From Galaxea fascicularis (Eukaryota; Cnidaria; Anthozoa; Scleractinia; Euphylliidae): 64,000 bases of DNA. Below are positions 22,680-35,136 of this stretch, in pieces. Made by a program: the position numbers and the translations under genes. Every line of letters begins with the position of its first letter. The stretch's first letter is position 1. The stretch is from the NCBI GenBank assembly GCA_948470475.1, contig OX419342.1, positions 2,344,701-2,408,700 of the forward strand, in the 5' to 3' direction. The notes beneath the pieces were generated by a model. It did not search any database and was not told the DNA's origin. It saw only the letters and a program-made list of their open reading frames with translations.

Positions 22680-25600
22680 CTAACTGCACGGTCTATTGTA
22701 ACCACTCCACTTGCATTGGCTCACCTCAAGTTCACCCGCTATCGCATCTGTATCAAAAAAGTGATGATAAATCAACGTATCAAGCAACGGTTTTATGTCT
22801 TCTGGAGGCTGGAATAGATATGGCGGAATGTTAGCAGGGCCGAAATAAAACCGAAAACCCATTACCTGCTGATAACTTTAAGAGATGAAGAATAAATATG
22901 ATACCGAGTAAATGCATTGTGTCTATAATACAGGCAACAAATGCAAAGAGTCGTTGATGTACTTGTAATATTTCGATATAATTTTTAAGAAATAGTAAAA
23001 AAACCCTTTCACCTCAAGCTGAGTTTGCTCCTGCTCGGGAGCCTTTGTGTCATGAAGTAAACTTTTAGTGGTTTCCATCCCATCATCAATACTACGCCTA
23101 CTAGTTGACTCCCGTCTTTTTTCCGCAGACACGATTTTATGGTCGCTTCCATGTTTACTTTTCTTGATCACCAAACTGGCTCCACTGCTGTCCGTGCTGT
23201 GGGTTCGTTTAATCCCCGTTACGCTGTCGTTGCTGCTGATAGGAGAACGCGGGCTAAAAATGTTTCTCTCCTTAAAGATGCCCACCTCAGGACCTTGTAT
23301 TTCATCTACGCTCGAGTCTTCTGTTTTTTGTTCTGTTTTCTGTTCTGTGTCGTCTTTGCTCGTCGGCTTCTTTTGACAGCAGCATTTTGAAATCTTTTGG
23401 CAAAGCTTGAAAAGCAGGAGAACAGGAAGAATAAGGAAGAAAATCAAGTTGAAGAGGAACTCTTTGGTCTTGTTTCGTGGTTTAGTGACTTGTTTCCTGT
23501 GAATAGATTGACAGAGAAAAGCTTAGGCGATTTACAGTCGTCCTTTACAAAATGCAGTGAAAGGCAAGGGTGGTTTCGAAGTACTTCTTATTACAACCTT
23601 CGGCTTTCACTTAACACGAAAAAGACGGTTTGAGGGTTGGCCAGAATCGGTAACACCTCTTTTGAAGTGTTTCAAATCCTTGGTTTACCCTTTCAAACCG
23701 ATTTGTGTAAAGCACCATCAGCACGAGAAATTTGGAGAATGAATACATTTGCGACCCTACGAACGCAGACGTTCTTTAGTCTTTCATTACTTTTAGTGAT
23801 TCGTGTATATTGCCGTAGATTTCAACCTCTAAGATTCTTCACGCGATCGGAAATGTGCGCATGGATTATCCAAATCAACCATAATAACGAGAAGGGCTTG
23901 GACGTTTTCCCAGACTTGTATCTTCAGCCTTAACTAAACCCTTTAGGCCCAATATCAACATGCATTTTTTCCTTATATTTTACTTGCAGTTTATATGGTA
24001 TAAATTAAAAGAATCTGTTTAACCATCAAAGCATTTCGTCCTTGCTGATAATTTCCTCTTTTCTCATAACCTTGAAGATCTACGAAGCACCAGTATCACT
24101 TCTTTCCAAATTTCTCTTTTGAAATATTCTACTCACGTGGCGGGATCGATTTCCTCTCCTTCCTCGTTATATTCCACCACAACAATCTGTCCGGTGTTGC
24201 GGTCTCTTTTTTCTTGCTTCCCTTTCTTAACCCCACCCATCCCCCAACGTGCCACGCGAGCACCCTTTCGTCTGAGACCCATGAGGGCCTTGAGAGCTCC
24301 CAGGCCCAGCAGTATGCCCACGATGCTAGCGATACCACCAGGAGTGGTGAGGAATTTGAAAATTTTGCCGATTTTCTTAACATAGTTTTTGATCTTCGTC
24401 CATAGATCAATGGCGCCACCGAAGTCCAACCCACTCTCGGTCGGTTTTTCCTCGTCCCAGTCTCTGTCGTCTCTTTCCACGCACTCAAATCCGCCTTCGT
24501 AGCACTGAGGAAAAACAGTAAGTTGTCACCTACACAAACCATGGTACAGTGACGCAAACGACGCAACGAACTAATTGGTGATAGACGCAAGAACGCTTAA
24601 TAGGCTGCATGCACGGAAAAACAAGAGAAGAAGGGAAATACTTGGGTAACGGACACAATAGGGCAGTTCAGTATTGTTTGTGAGTCATTCTATTTTGATT
24701 GGGTGTTTCCTTGGCTTTTGTTCCTTCTGATTTACTTCATCTGTATCTTCTACTCGAATTTAATGCAGAGAAGTGTGCATTTCAACCAATTCTAGAACCA
24801 AAACCAAAACGAGCACGAAATTAAGGCACTACCTCAATGGTTCTGTGCGAGGCAATATCGGCAATATCGGCAATATCACCGAAAAGCGTTTTTGATTAGT
24901 TTAAGACATTTCAATATTTTTCTCACAACTTTCTAACGGCTTCTGTTTGCACTAACCAATGAAAAGGTGTGAATCGGGTCGACGGCGGCGTTAAAAAGGT
25001 GCGGGGGATGTTGTGAAACTAGTAAACAAACATGGCGGCGAATTCCACCGGTTTGTTGTCTTTTCATCGGTCACTTCAAATAGCGTCCATCCAAAGATTG
25101 ACTCAAAATATGTCGAAACGTTGTCAACAAAAAATTATCATGCTCTGGCTACACGGAAAGGATACCTACACTGCAACCGCATCCCGCAGCACAAACACAT
25201 GGTGCTGTGGTAGTGAACGTCACGTTAGCACTATCGACCATCTTATGTCGAGAATCAAACAACCTCACTGTGAAAACAAAAATCAACAAAATGTTAACTG
25301 TTGCCTTAAGTTGTGGTAAAGCTGTTTTGGAAACGATTGATTTAACTTCATGACTCAATTTTCAAACTCATCACAGAAATGATCTCTTAAACAATGCTGT
25401 CGTTTTAAATTCACAAACAAACAAGACCCCACAGTACCCCTTCGCGTACTGCAAAGGTCGAAAATGCGAGCAGGTTCTGGGCGGGGCAAGGGGTGGGGAG
25501 GGTAGGGGGCGCAAATGTCTTATACCTTTTCTTTTCTTACGGGCGCCTGCTCGCAGGCTACCCCTTACAGTTCACACTATGGATCCCCACTCCCCCCACT

Positions 25601-26647
25601 CCCTTTAGGAAATACTGACGTAACTCTTACCAACACAGTAGTTATTGCCCCCTTTTAAACCATACGCGTGGATACCAAACGTAAACAAGTGAGTCTTCTG
25701 CGGGTTTATAGACAAAGACTTTTCTCGGAATTTTCCTATCGCACCCGAACACTCTGATATCACAACCTTCAAAACGAGAAAAGATAAATTAGTATGTTAG
25801 AAATAGTTTACAAGTGAGTAGATGCTTCCTAAGAGGTCATAATTTTATATACAGATCTTGGTTAGACAGTGCTGAATACGTGTGAATGCCTAAAGCCATC
25901 AGTACGTGTGTTAACACAATGTTAACAAAAAGTGAAAAACGCCAACTGGCAAACTATTTGAGTTTTCTGTTTATTGGCAGTTTTCAGATTCCTCTTTGTC
26001 ATGTAAAGCTAACAAACAAGGGTTTCATTTTGAGACGGCTGCGGCGAATTTAGCCGCATTCTCTGGTCAAATGTCCACGGCCTCAGGGAATTTATAGTTA
26101 GCTACTTGGAATTCATCACAAGCCCACACAATCATTAGCAATAACGTAGTAGAATTGAATTCTGTTCTCTGAATACTTCCTTTCTGAAAGCGTTCGCTTA
26201 ACTATGTATGGCTTCAAATTTCCCCAATTCTTCGCATCTTAAATGTATCTTTTCCGGGCGGGGAGGGAGCACAAAGTCCCCACGGGCCCCGCTGACTTCG
26301 ACCACTCGCACCACTTTTTTCAAATTCAAACAAACAGCATTAAAAACTGAAACAAACAGAATTTGCTTACAGAGAAATCCGCGGTGACGTAGCCAGTATT
26401 CTGAACAACAACGTATAAATGCCCATCTTTAGACAAAGCTTCGAAATCTTGGGCGTAAGCTTTGAGGATCTTACCAGAAGCTCTTAAATTGAATAAAAAA
26501 TAGTACAAATAGTGACAAAGGCAAGCATATAGAATGATGCGACTTCACTTGAAATGATGTAAGGAAACTATGACTTTAAAGCCGCGGTTACAGAGCAGTC
26601 ATTATTGAAAATGTTTTCATCATCATTATCATCATCACCACCATCAC

Positions 26648-26689
<42 letters not shown>

Positions 26690-26791
26690 TATCACCATCA
26701 ATCCATCATCATCATCATCATCATCGTCGTCGTCGTCGTCGTCATTGTCATCATCATCATCACCATCATCATCACCACCACCATCATCATC

Positions 26792-26825
<34 letters not shown>

Positions 26826-29800
26826 TCATCACCATCAATCTATCATTATCATTGTCACCGTCGTTGTCATCGTCATCACCAATTCAATCACTATTACCAT
26901 TATCACTTACATCATTACTATCATCATTATTTATTTATCCATACTCATTTATGCTTGCAAGGGCGATGCGACTTTTTCGAAACCTCGAGTCGCCCAAGCG
27001 ATGCCAAAAATTGCTTTTGTAAGCACGGTTATTCTACTGATGGCCAAGTATCTTCATTAAGTATAAATATCATTTATTTACCCACAATGCGCCAAGGAGT
27101 ATGACAATACTCGTTTGAAAGCACTCGGCGTAACAAAATGGTACAAAAGTAGAAACGAGAGAAAAAGAAAAACTAGAATAAAATAATATATATAGACACA
27201 CAAATGAGTAAATAAATAGGTAAAAAAAATCAAATCCGACCTGTTATAAATCAGGATAATATCGTCAGCGCTGATCTGCAGCGTCACCATACTCGTCATA
27301 ACCTCATCGACCTCGTAAGTCAGCATGAACTCTTTCTTTCCGCCTTCTTTGGGACGATTTTTCACGCCGATCAACTTGCCAAACTTTTCGGGAAAATACA
27401 GCGGTGTTACGCCTTGATTGCGACGAACCTTGACGCAATAAAGGAAAATAAATTTGGGAGCACGCAGTGAGACAATTTTGACAGGCAGGTAGATTTTTTC
27501 AATAAAAGGGTTGTGGTTCTTCATCGTGGTAGTTACAGTAATAATAGTGTCTTATCGTTGGTCTCACGATGTAGTCACTTGAGATGTAAATCGCGACGTT
27601 TCGACTGACATAAGCCAGTTTAAATATTCATTTTTGATCGATCTAGCCACTGAGCTTTCGATCCTTCTGGTAAAAACCTTTACTTGTGTTAATATATTAC
27701 TCAACTGCATTCTTTTAATCAAGAACTGCTGCTGCTCCAAGTGACCGCTTCGGTAGAACACAATGTGACTAACCTGGTCTTCAGTGAAATAGTGATATGG
27801 TTGATTATTTAAACACCTATAAAATAAAAAAATCAAAATTCAGTTTTTACTGTTTGGAGTTTTAAAATGCAAATCCGGTCGCCATATTGGACGAGTTAGG
27901 GAGAAAAGGAAAACACCTTTATCCCATCTCTCCTTTACCCCCTCCCCTCCCCTCCCCCTCCCCCCTCCCCCTCGGCTTCGTCACTCGCCCGAGATCTTCC
28001 ACTAACTCGTCCAAGAAGGCGAAAAACATTCTATCTTGTACTTACGAATCTTTTTTCTGTTGGCAGCCAGCAGGTTGTTGATTCCTAAACGCAGTGTAAG
28101 TGACGCCAATCTTGTCGCATTCATGAGGCCCACTAGGCTTGTAGTTTACTTCGTGTTTGTCGATTATCATGTAATCTCTGGGTCCGTTCTAAAGATCAAC
28201 ACAGTAGGGACCTTCGGATTTGAGTACAAGTACGAGATCGACTACGGGGGGGGGGGGGTGTCAATCCCCTATAAAAATGACGGAGGTGCTTGTCGGAAAA
28301 CAACCCTTAAATGTACCAGAATCTCGTTTTGTAAAAACTTAAGGTACCGCGACGACTCTGCCAGCGGTCATATTAGGTTTTAGCACCCTGAGCGGCACCA
28401 ATACACAAATTTTTCCCTCTGAAAGGTATGACGAGCATCCCCGTCATTTTTATAGGGAAGTTTCCCACCCCCCACCCCCCGGGGGGGAAGGGGGACTGGT
28501 ACGAATACGAATATCTAGTTTCAAACCAGTCACCTCTCCTGAACCTTCACTATTCTTTGGAAGAGTGAGATTGTAGAAACGAGATTGGTGTCACTAGTAA
28601 TCGTTGTCTTACTCGTACTCAATCTCGAACACCGAGATGGTAATCAGGATGCAGGTACGTGAGGAACGGATGTATGTGTTGTATCCAAAACAGTCGTTTT
28701 TCATAAAACTCACAAAGGGAGTGATAAATATACATTTTAAGGGGTGAACTTTTTTTAGTCTGAATTTCCACCAATAACGTGTTAATTGTGTCATGTTACT
28801 CGCATATTCACGAATTTCACTTACCACTACTTGTGCGTGAGCCTTGGGGTCAATTTTATCACTGATATACGGAATAAAAAGAAACTTTTCCGTCAGAGTT
28901 GGGAACTGTCTGTGGGTTTGGAATTCGCCAATGTAACTTGCAAGAAGCTGGAAAATTAATCACAAAAAGCGAGAAAATATAAGGTAAAGCAACGTCTCTT
29001 TCCTATTTTCAAGTTAAGTTCCTTGCGTGGTTTTGGCGTCCACTTCTTTGCGCTACTTTAAACTTTTTCTTGGAGCTACTAATTACATCAGGCAAAAAGA
29101 CATTATAGAAAATGCTATCTACTCGGAAATCTTCAATTCGCACATAATGAACATATAGAATTATTTCATATGTTTCACTCACTCACTGTTCACTGGTGTC
29201 TGTAATAGGAACTTGAGCAATTCGCGATTGTTGGGTGTTTGCTTTACCTCGCTCTGTGATTGGTTGACAAAACTCGCGCCACTTTCTCAGCCAATGAGAA
29301 GCAAAACCAATCGTGAGCTACACGCGCGCATTTTCCCGCGCTTGGCGCCGGTTGCATGCAATCATGTCAAATTCTGATTGGTTCACTGAGCTCTCTGCCT
29401 CATTTGTGATTGGTTAGCATAATTGCTTTGGTTTTGGTTTCACGACACTCCATTAACTGTTATTTCAACTAAATTGAAACACTAACCCATTGTGGGTCTC
29501 GGAGGCAGTATAGTCATCTTAAGGTGGCTGGTACCAGTTTTCAGCTTTTTCACATAGTGAACTTTGATACGAGGAATAAAAAGGCAAACCCTCGCCATAA
29601 AAACACTTAACCATGATTAAATTAGGCCCGGTTCAAACGTCGAACTTTTCATGCGCCGAATCTAATGCATAAAGTATTTCAATGTATTTTCGGAAAGACA
29701 TCAAGGGTCACATTTAATTCGACCTCTGGATCAACGTCGAATTTTAATTTATTTGAGTCGACCCAAATACGCATTTGATTCGGCGCATGAAAAGTGCGAC

Positions 29801-32800
29801 GTTTGAACTGGGCCTTACACATTTAGTTGTTGACCAAAATAATTTCGTCATCAGCTGTTACCATGGTAACTTATGGCACTTATAACTTGAAATTTTTCAC
29901 GGTGACCCCCCTAGCTATTTTTTAACACAATAACTTCTTCAAATCTCGCTCAGCTCGTTGAAAAGGTGTCGCGCAAGCTGATGGTCCCGCTCCCCACGCG
30001 AGGGAAACTGCTACCAGCCACCTTAAGGAGTGAAAAACATGTTGCCTTCCTAACGCAAACATTATGTTTCCCTGTTTGTGTATCCTAATTTCTCCAAGCC
30101 CCTTTATTGTTTCAACCGTTCAAAGCACACTTCCCCTTCTTACCCCTCGTGCGGTTTTTTTTCCGTATCAAGAGAATGAAAAGTTCGACCAAGACGGAAA
30201 ATTATGTGCAACACAACATATTTTACTCACCCTTCCGTACTTGCCTCTTCCCATCCGTACATGGGGTCCAATGACAATTTCCCCACCAGGCACCCACTTG
30301 GGTTTCGTCACATCACCTTCTTTCGCTGTGACTTGATCGTAGGTTTTCACGTGAATGCCGAATTCCATTTCCCATCTCCCGAGCTCATTTACAGTGTACC
30401 TGGCATGAAAAGGTGGATACCGTATTCACGCTGCAAAATATTTAACTCCGGAAGGAAGGAAGGAAGGAAGGATAACTTTATTTATACACGGTAGTTCCAT
30501 CAGCTTAATTAATTGTTACTACTAACTCACTATCTACTTAATTACAATCACCAGAGAATAAAAAATAAAAATAGTAAAAAAATAATAATATAGGCTGCTT
30601 TTCTTGGAGGCCGTGTTTAAAATCTTATTTAACAACTTAAAACTTACTCAAAACAGATAATTCAAGGCAGTTGTTATTTAACCAGAGAATATCGTGGGAA
30701 CATAAAGTCGTAGTTAAGGCCGCTAGTGGCCCGTTTGGCTGCTGAAACCATGTCTAGTTGTAACTTCAGTGGCGCTAAAACTAGACCACAAATTCCACAA
30801 AACTTGAGGACTGAGAAAAGGCCTTTACATTTAATGTAAGGTTGCATAGGCTACACCTATGAAAGGCACTTACCATAAGTCATCGTATTTCATACAGTGC
30901 GCAGCAGCCTGTGCCTTGGTAAACACTTTACACGAGAGTCCAGCACGGCTGAATGGAGTACTGTGTTTGAATGAACCCCTCCATTTGTCCTGTTCACTGC
31001 ACCAACAGCAAAATCCCTTTGCAAAACAAAACAAACAAACAAAACGGTGGGAAACGGCGCCATTCTCAACGTTTGTAGCGTAACCTATAACGTCTGTAAC
31101 AAGGATGATAACGATGACGATAGCGAAAAAACGATAATGATGACGATGACTGAGGGATGTTTGGCTTTTGCTTGAGAAAAACCGGAGAACCCAGGGAAAA
31201 ACCTCTCAGAGCAGAGTAGAGAATCAACAAACTAAACCCACTTATGACGCCGAGTCCGAGAATCGAACCCGGGACACACTGGCCCATTTTTATACTAGAG
31301 ACGCATTATCCGTCCAGGCGACTTATGCGTCTTCCATTTTATCCGACTAGTGTAAAGACGGGAGGAACTATATGAGACGTATTATCCGTCTGGACGACTT
31401 TGGGCAAACATATGTACTTCATCTGGTTATGCCGGCGTCTCCAGTATAAAGACGGGCACAAGACGACTTATGCGTCCAGACGAACTCTCGCTCGAAATTC
31501 GTCGTTCAAGACGAATCACGAAGGATAGTTCGTCTAGACGCCTTATGCGTCTTGTGCCCGTCTTTATACTGGAGATGCATAACCAGACGAAGTACATATG
31601 TTTGCCCAAAGTCGTCCAGACGGATAATGCGTCTCTAGTATAAAAACGGCCATTGGTGGAGGGCGATCGCTCTAACCACTGCACCAACCCTGCTCGCCAG
31701 TTTCTTTAACATGAAGAATGTTTGCGAGCTGTCCAGTGTCTAAAGTACTATGAACAGTGTTAAAACAAAGAAAAAGAAAAAAAAACTTGCCATCGTGCAC
31801 TCACGTTCTCGAGAAAACCCAAAATTTCACGTTGTTGTTTTGCAGAGGACAGCAAAGAAACGTACCAAAATCTAAAACGCACGTGCAAAGCGCCGGATTG
31901 TTTTTACTCATCAAGGCCATTATTTCTCGTTGATGATGGTGGTGGTTTATAAAACATTTACAAAATTAATTCAAGGATTGGCTGCACAACGTGAATAGGT
32001 GGTTTGCAGCCAACTCTTGAGACACAGATAACAATGGTGAAATGTACAAATGCTGGTTGACGAACAAGACGAGTTAATGAGAGATCTATTGTTTACCTCC
32101 ACCAGCATGGCGGCGATGACGTAACGTGAAAACCACCTAGAGCAACCAATAAGGTGCGTATTACATCGTAATCAACAAAGATATCTTCCCTCACTTATCA
32201 CTTTAACTGATCACGTATCTACCTGGCTGTCCCATATTTTGTTCCCCTCCGCATCTTGGTCAAAGCCACAAGTCGATTCTTCAGAATCCCAGATGTCGTC
32301 ACAGAGATTGCGTGACCCGGTGACGAGAGCACCATTGTCACTGATTTTCACCTTCTCCACCGGCTTGTTATTAACGGTCTGAAATAACAGTCGGAAAAAT
32401 ATACCAAAATTATAAACGATCTAACTAGTAACGAAAAGATTATATATTTATTAAAAGTCAAAGTCCACGCGGTTTAAAATAAACTGGAATTAGGGTCAAC
32501 CCCAAATATTTCGAAGGAGCTATGTCTCTGGGTCGAAATTAGTACGTGTTACGGTGGCTCATACTGGCTTCGTCACTTTCCAGTAGGTAAACGTTAATGG
32601 ATCAATAATGCCACTCCTTATCAGCCGACAATTACGGCAACGTATAAGCAAAAGCCCAATTTATGTTGATCAATGCCTGTCTAAAAAAATCCTAACTTTT
32701 AAAAACGAGCTTAGTGACTCCACATTTCTTATTATCAAACTGTAATTTTTAGCGTTTTAAGATACAACTTTTTACAAATGTTGAAACAATTTGACAAGGC

Positions 32801-35136
32801 GTTCACAATGAGAGCAACTAGCAATTACCACTCAAATAAATTCAACATCTGATCAGAGTCTAAGTAGCCATGGAAACAAAGTTAGAACTCAATCAAATTC
32901 AATTTACTTATAATATGGTAGGTCAATATATTTCTCTTATTGCATAACCAGGTTTTCATCTGCTGCATTTGTAATCACTTACTCCTCTGTAGTAGTAAGG
33001 ATATGTTAGGTGTACTGGTGTCTTGGCGAGAGTTATGATAAACGGATTGTACAGACGAGCCTGCTCTCTCTCAACTTCATCATACACTTTGCTTACGTTG
33101 GACACCGTTTTCAGCATCTCTGTGCCATTCTAAAACGCAAAGTTTAAAACCATCAAGTCACATTGGAACTGTACCGGCCGCGCCGGCAGAAAACATCGAA
33201 AAATACTTTCGGATACCGGTCACAATATTGCATAGCTCTTGTTCGTGAGTTATGCCCTTTCTTTTACATAACCTGTTTCTTCTACATGAAGTAAATGCCA
33301 AAAACCATCCCACACCAAGGTTTCATTAGATATAAATATTTAGTTGCTTGGAAAAAAGCAGGAATTGGGTTACAAAATTAATGAGGTAGTTTTCATCAAG
33401 GTACCCATGGCCAGAAATTCCGGACATTTGAGCCCACGCAGTGGCACGCGGTTTGTAATGATGTCCGTTGTAACCCGGGTTGTAATGAGGTCCGTTGTAA
33501 CCCAGGTTGTAATGAGGCTCGTTGTAATGCTGGTTTGTAATGATGTCCGTTGTAACCCGGGTTGTAATGATGTCCGTTGTAACCCAGGTTGTAATGAGGC
33601 TCGTTGTAATGCTGGTTTGTAATGATGTCCGTTGTAACCCGGGTTGTAATGAGGTCCGTCGTAACCCGGGTTGTAATAAGGTCCGTTGTAATGGTGGTTT
33701 GTAATGAGGTCCGTTGTAACCCAGGTTGTAATGAGGTCCATTGTAACCCAAGTTGTAATAAGGTCCATTGTAACCCAAGTTGTAATGAGGTCCGTTGTAA
33801 CCCGGGTTGTAATGAGGTCCGTTGTAACCCAGATTGTAATAAGGTCCATTGTAACCCAGGTTGTAATGAGGTCTGTTGTAACCCGGGTTGTAATGAGGTC
33901 AGTTGTAACCCAGATTGTAATAAGGTCCATTGTAACCCAGGTTGTAATGAGGTCCGTTGTAACCCGGGTTGTAATGAGGTCCGTTGTAACCCGGATTGTA
34001 ATGAGGTCCGTTGTTACCCAAGTTGTAATGAGGTCCGTTGTAACCCAGGTTGTAATGAGGTCCGTTGTAATGCTAGTTTGTAATGATGTCCGTTGTAACC
34101 CAGGTTGTAATAAGGTCCGTTGTAACCCAGATTGTAATAAGGTCCGTTGTAACCCAGGTTGTAATGAGGTCCGTTTTAACCCGGGTTGTAATGAGGTCCG
34201 TTGTAATGCTGGTTTGTAATGATGTCCGTTGTAACCCAGGTTGTAATAAGGTCCGTTGTAACCCAGATTGTAATAAGGTCCATTGTAACCCAGGTTGTAA
34301 TGAGGTCCGTTTTAACCCAGGTTGTAATGAGGTCCGTTGTAACCCAGGTTGCAATGAGGTCTGTTGTAACCCAGGTTGTAATGAGGTCCGTTATAACCCA
34401 GGTTGTAATGAGGTTCGTTGTAACCCAGGTTGTAATGAGGTCAGTTGTAACCCAAGTTGTAATGAGGTCCGTCGTAACCCGGGTTGTAATGAGGTCCGTT
34501 GTAACCCGGGTTGTAATTAAGTCCGTTGTAACCCAGGTTGTAATGAGGTCCGTTGTAATGCCGGTTTGTAATGAGGTCCGTTGTAACCTGGGTTGTTATG
34601 AGGTCTGTTGGAATGCTTGTTTGTAATAAGGTCTGTTGCAATGCTTATATTCCACCGTATTCGAAACTTATGAAGTTTACAGGGATTTGATTTTGCACGC
34701 AGATTTTGCTGCATTGGTGTTTAGCAAATCATAGGGGAATTCCTCAGAGCAAGATCCAACTTTAGGATCCACGAGTTCTTGTAAGAAATCTTGGTGGAAT
34801 CTCAAAGTGTTATTTCAAAGTTTAGAAAACAATAGCTTAACTTCTCAAGTTGTAAGATAAAGTTTACATACATATACCGCTTTTCAGTCACCTTTTGATT
34901 ACAAGAACCCTTACAGACAATGTAGACAAACTAAAAAAAGACTAATATCTTACCTGTCCACTCCGGACTGACATGGTGACGATGAGCTTTTTCTCACATG
35001 CTTTTTCGTACACAACACTCATCGGGCCATCCCCGCCACCTGTATTCTCACAAATGGTGATGCTACTTTTAGCAATCAAATCCGCATTTGTAGGCCGCGA
35101 AAAAGCTAACAGCAAGAGAAAATTAAATGTCTTCAT
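22680..35136 (-). CDS. HAP2: HAP2/GCS1 gamete membrane fusion protein
   Basis: Rebuilt from 15 exons, 5' to 3': 35136-34954, 33129-32983, 32378-32223, 31016-30874, 30399-30231, 28947-28825, 28188-28046, 27816-27774, 27428-27241, 26482-26371, 25766-25631, 25267-25170, 24504-24137, 23496-23013, 22865-22680. All phases join, giving ~892 residues. Residues 1-18 are a signal peptide. The ectodomain has the cysteine motif GFCCWC (163-168) and the family signature CDKIGVTYTAFRNQ (331-344) followed by CLNNQ, then ISADDI and VISECSG motifs. These are diagnostic for HAP2, a class II-type fusogen on one gamete that inserts into the partner membrane at fertilisation. The C-terminal part has hydrophobic stretches at ~598-624 and ~682-702, the second followed by a cysteine cluster (KCCCQKK), then a charged Ser/Lys-rich tail. 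The last exon is the least certain: the 23013 donor (GAG/gtgaaa) is weak. Confidence 0.9.
26617..26960. repeat. (CAT)n microsatellite in HAP2 intron
   Basis: About 340 bp of CAT/CAC/CGT trinucleotide repeat between HAP2 exons 9 and 10. Long ORFs of poly-Ser or poly-His across it arise only from the three-base period. Confidence 0.9.
28195..28620. repeat. Dispersed repeat with internal palindrome
   Basis: Between HAP2 exons 6 and 7. Inverted segments CCCTATAAAAATGACGG (28267) and CCGTCATTTTTATAGGG (28441) form a foldback with G/C runs at its edges. The right part (CACCTCTCCTGAACC, GATTGTAGAAACGAGAT) matches 50270-50345, so both sites carry the same family. Confidence 0.6.
29518..30027. mobile_element. 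TIR element (outer ~510 bp) with nested MITE
   Basis: Ends CTTAAGGTGGCTGGTACCAG and CTACCAGCCACCTTAAG are inverted repeats. A second element, 29624-29816, sits inside with ends AGGCCCGGTTCAAACGTCG and CGACGTTTGAACTGGGCCT and ~38 bp arms. No coding content. Lies in a HAP2 intron between exons 5 and 6. Confidence 0.75.
29624..29816. mobile_element. Inner MITE nested in 29518-30027
   Basis: About 190 bp; terminal arms share CTTTTCATGCGCCGAATC and its reverse complement. TTA borders both ends and may be the target duplication. Confidence 0.7.
30452..30472 (+). repeat. (GGAA)n microsatellite
   Basis: Five tandem GGAA units followed by TAACTTTATTTATACACGG, in the HAP2 intron upstream of exon 5. 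Confidence 0.8.
31140..31695 (-). mobile_element. tRNA-derived SINE split by a foldback element
   Basis: On the minus strand the right part (31695-31653) reads TTGGTGCAGTGGTTAGAGC, a tRNA-type A box, and the left part (from ~31284) reads CCCGGGTTCGATTCTCGG, a B box, followed by CGGCGTCATAAGTGGG and a GGTTTTTCCCTGGG tail. Taken together this is a SINE whose two pol III promoter boxes are separated by the ~365 bp insertion at 31286-31652. Confidence 0.7.
31286..31652. mobile_element. Foldback element inserted in the SINE
   Basis: Ends TTTTTATACTAGAGACGCAT and ATGCGTCTCTAGTATAAAAA are inverted repeats. Long internal arms (about 31380-31480 and 31540-31650) carry CAAACATATGTACTTC and its complement, and the CGTC/GACG motif recurs throughout. 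No transposase. Confidence 0.75.
33450..34645. repeat. 27-bp minisatellite in HAP2 intron 1
   Basis: About 44 tandem copies of a 27-bp unit made of two halves that both begin GTTGTAA (GTTGTAATGAGGTCC and GTTGTAACCCAG). Some units are 28 bp (GTAATGCTGGTTT variants). A larger period of ~136 bp is visible: 34083-34218 and 34219-34354 are near-identical. It lies in the 1.8 kb first intron of HAP2. Long ORFs on both strands are a result of the unit length being a multiple of three. Confidence 0.95.

Noticed and set aside
24129..24590. 153-codon minus-strand ORF overlapping HAP2 exon 13
   Set aside because: It is in the wrong frame; the frame reading CYEGGFECVERDD fits the splice phase and has the hydrophobic segment.
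26605..27104. Poly-Ser and poly-His ORFs of 119-151 codons
   Set aside because: Translation of a CAT microsatellite in a HAP2 intron.
27564..27773. Extension of HAP2 exon 8 to the end of its ORF
   Set aside because: The donor after TEDQ (gttagt) joins in phase to exon 9, and the extension contains GACGTTTCGACTGACATAAG, which looks like repeat sequence.
33450..34645. Regular repeats resembling a CRISPR array
   Set aside because: The units are contiguous with no unique spacers, and the genome is eukaryotic.
33326..34714. Many long ORFs of 65-186 codons on both strands
   Set aside because: They come from a 27-bp tandem repeat, a multiple of three without stops in several frames; the region is a HAP2 intron.
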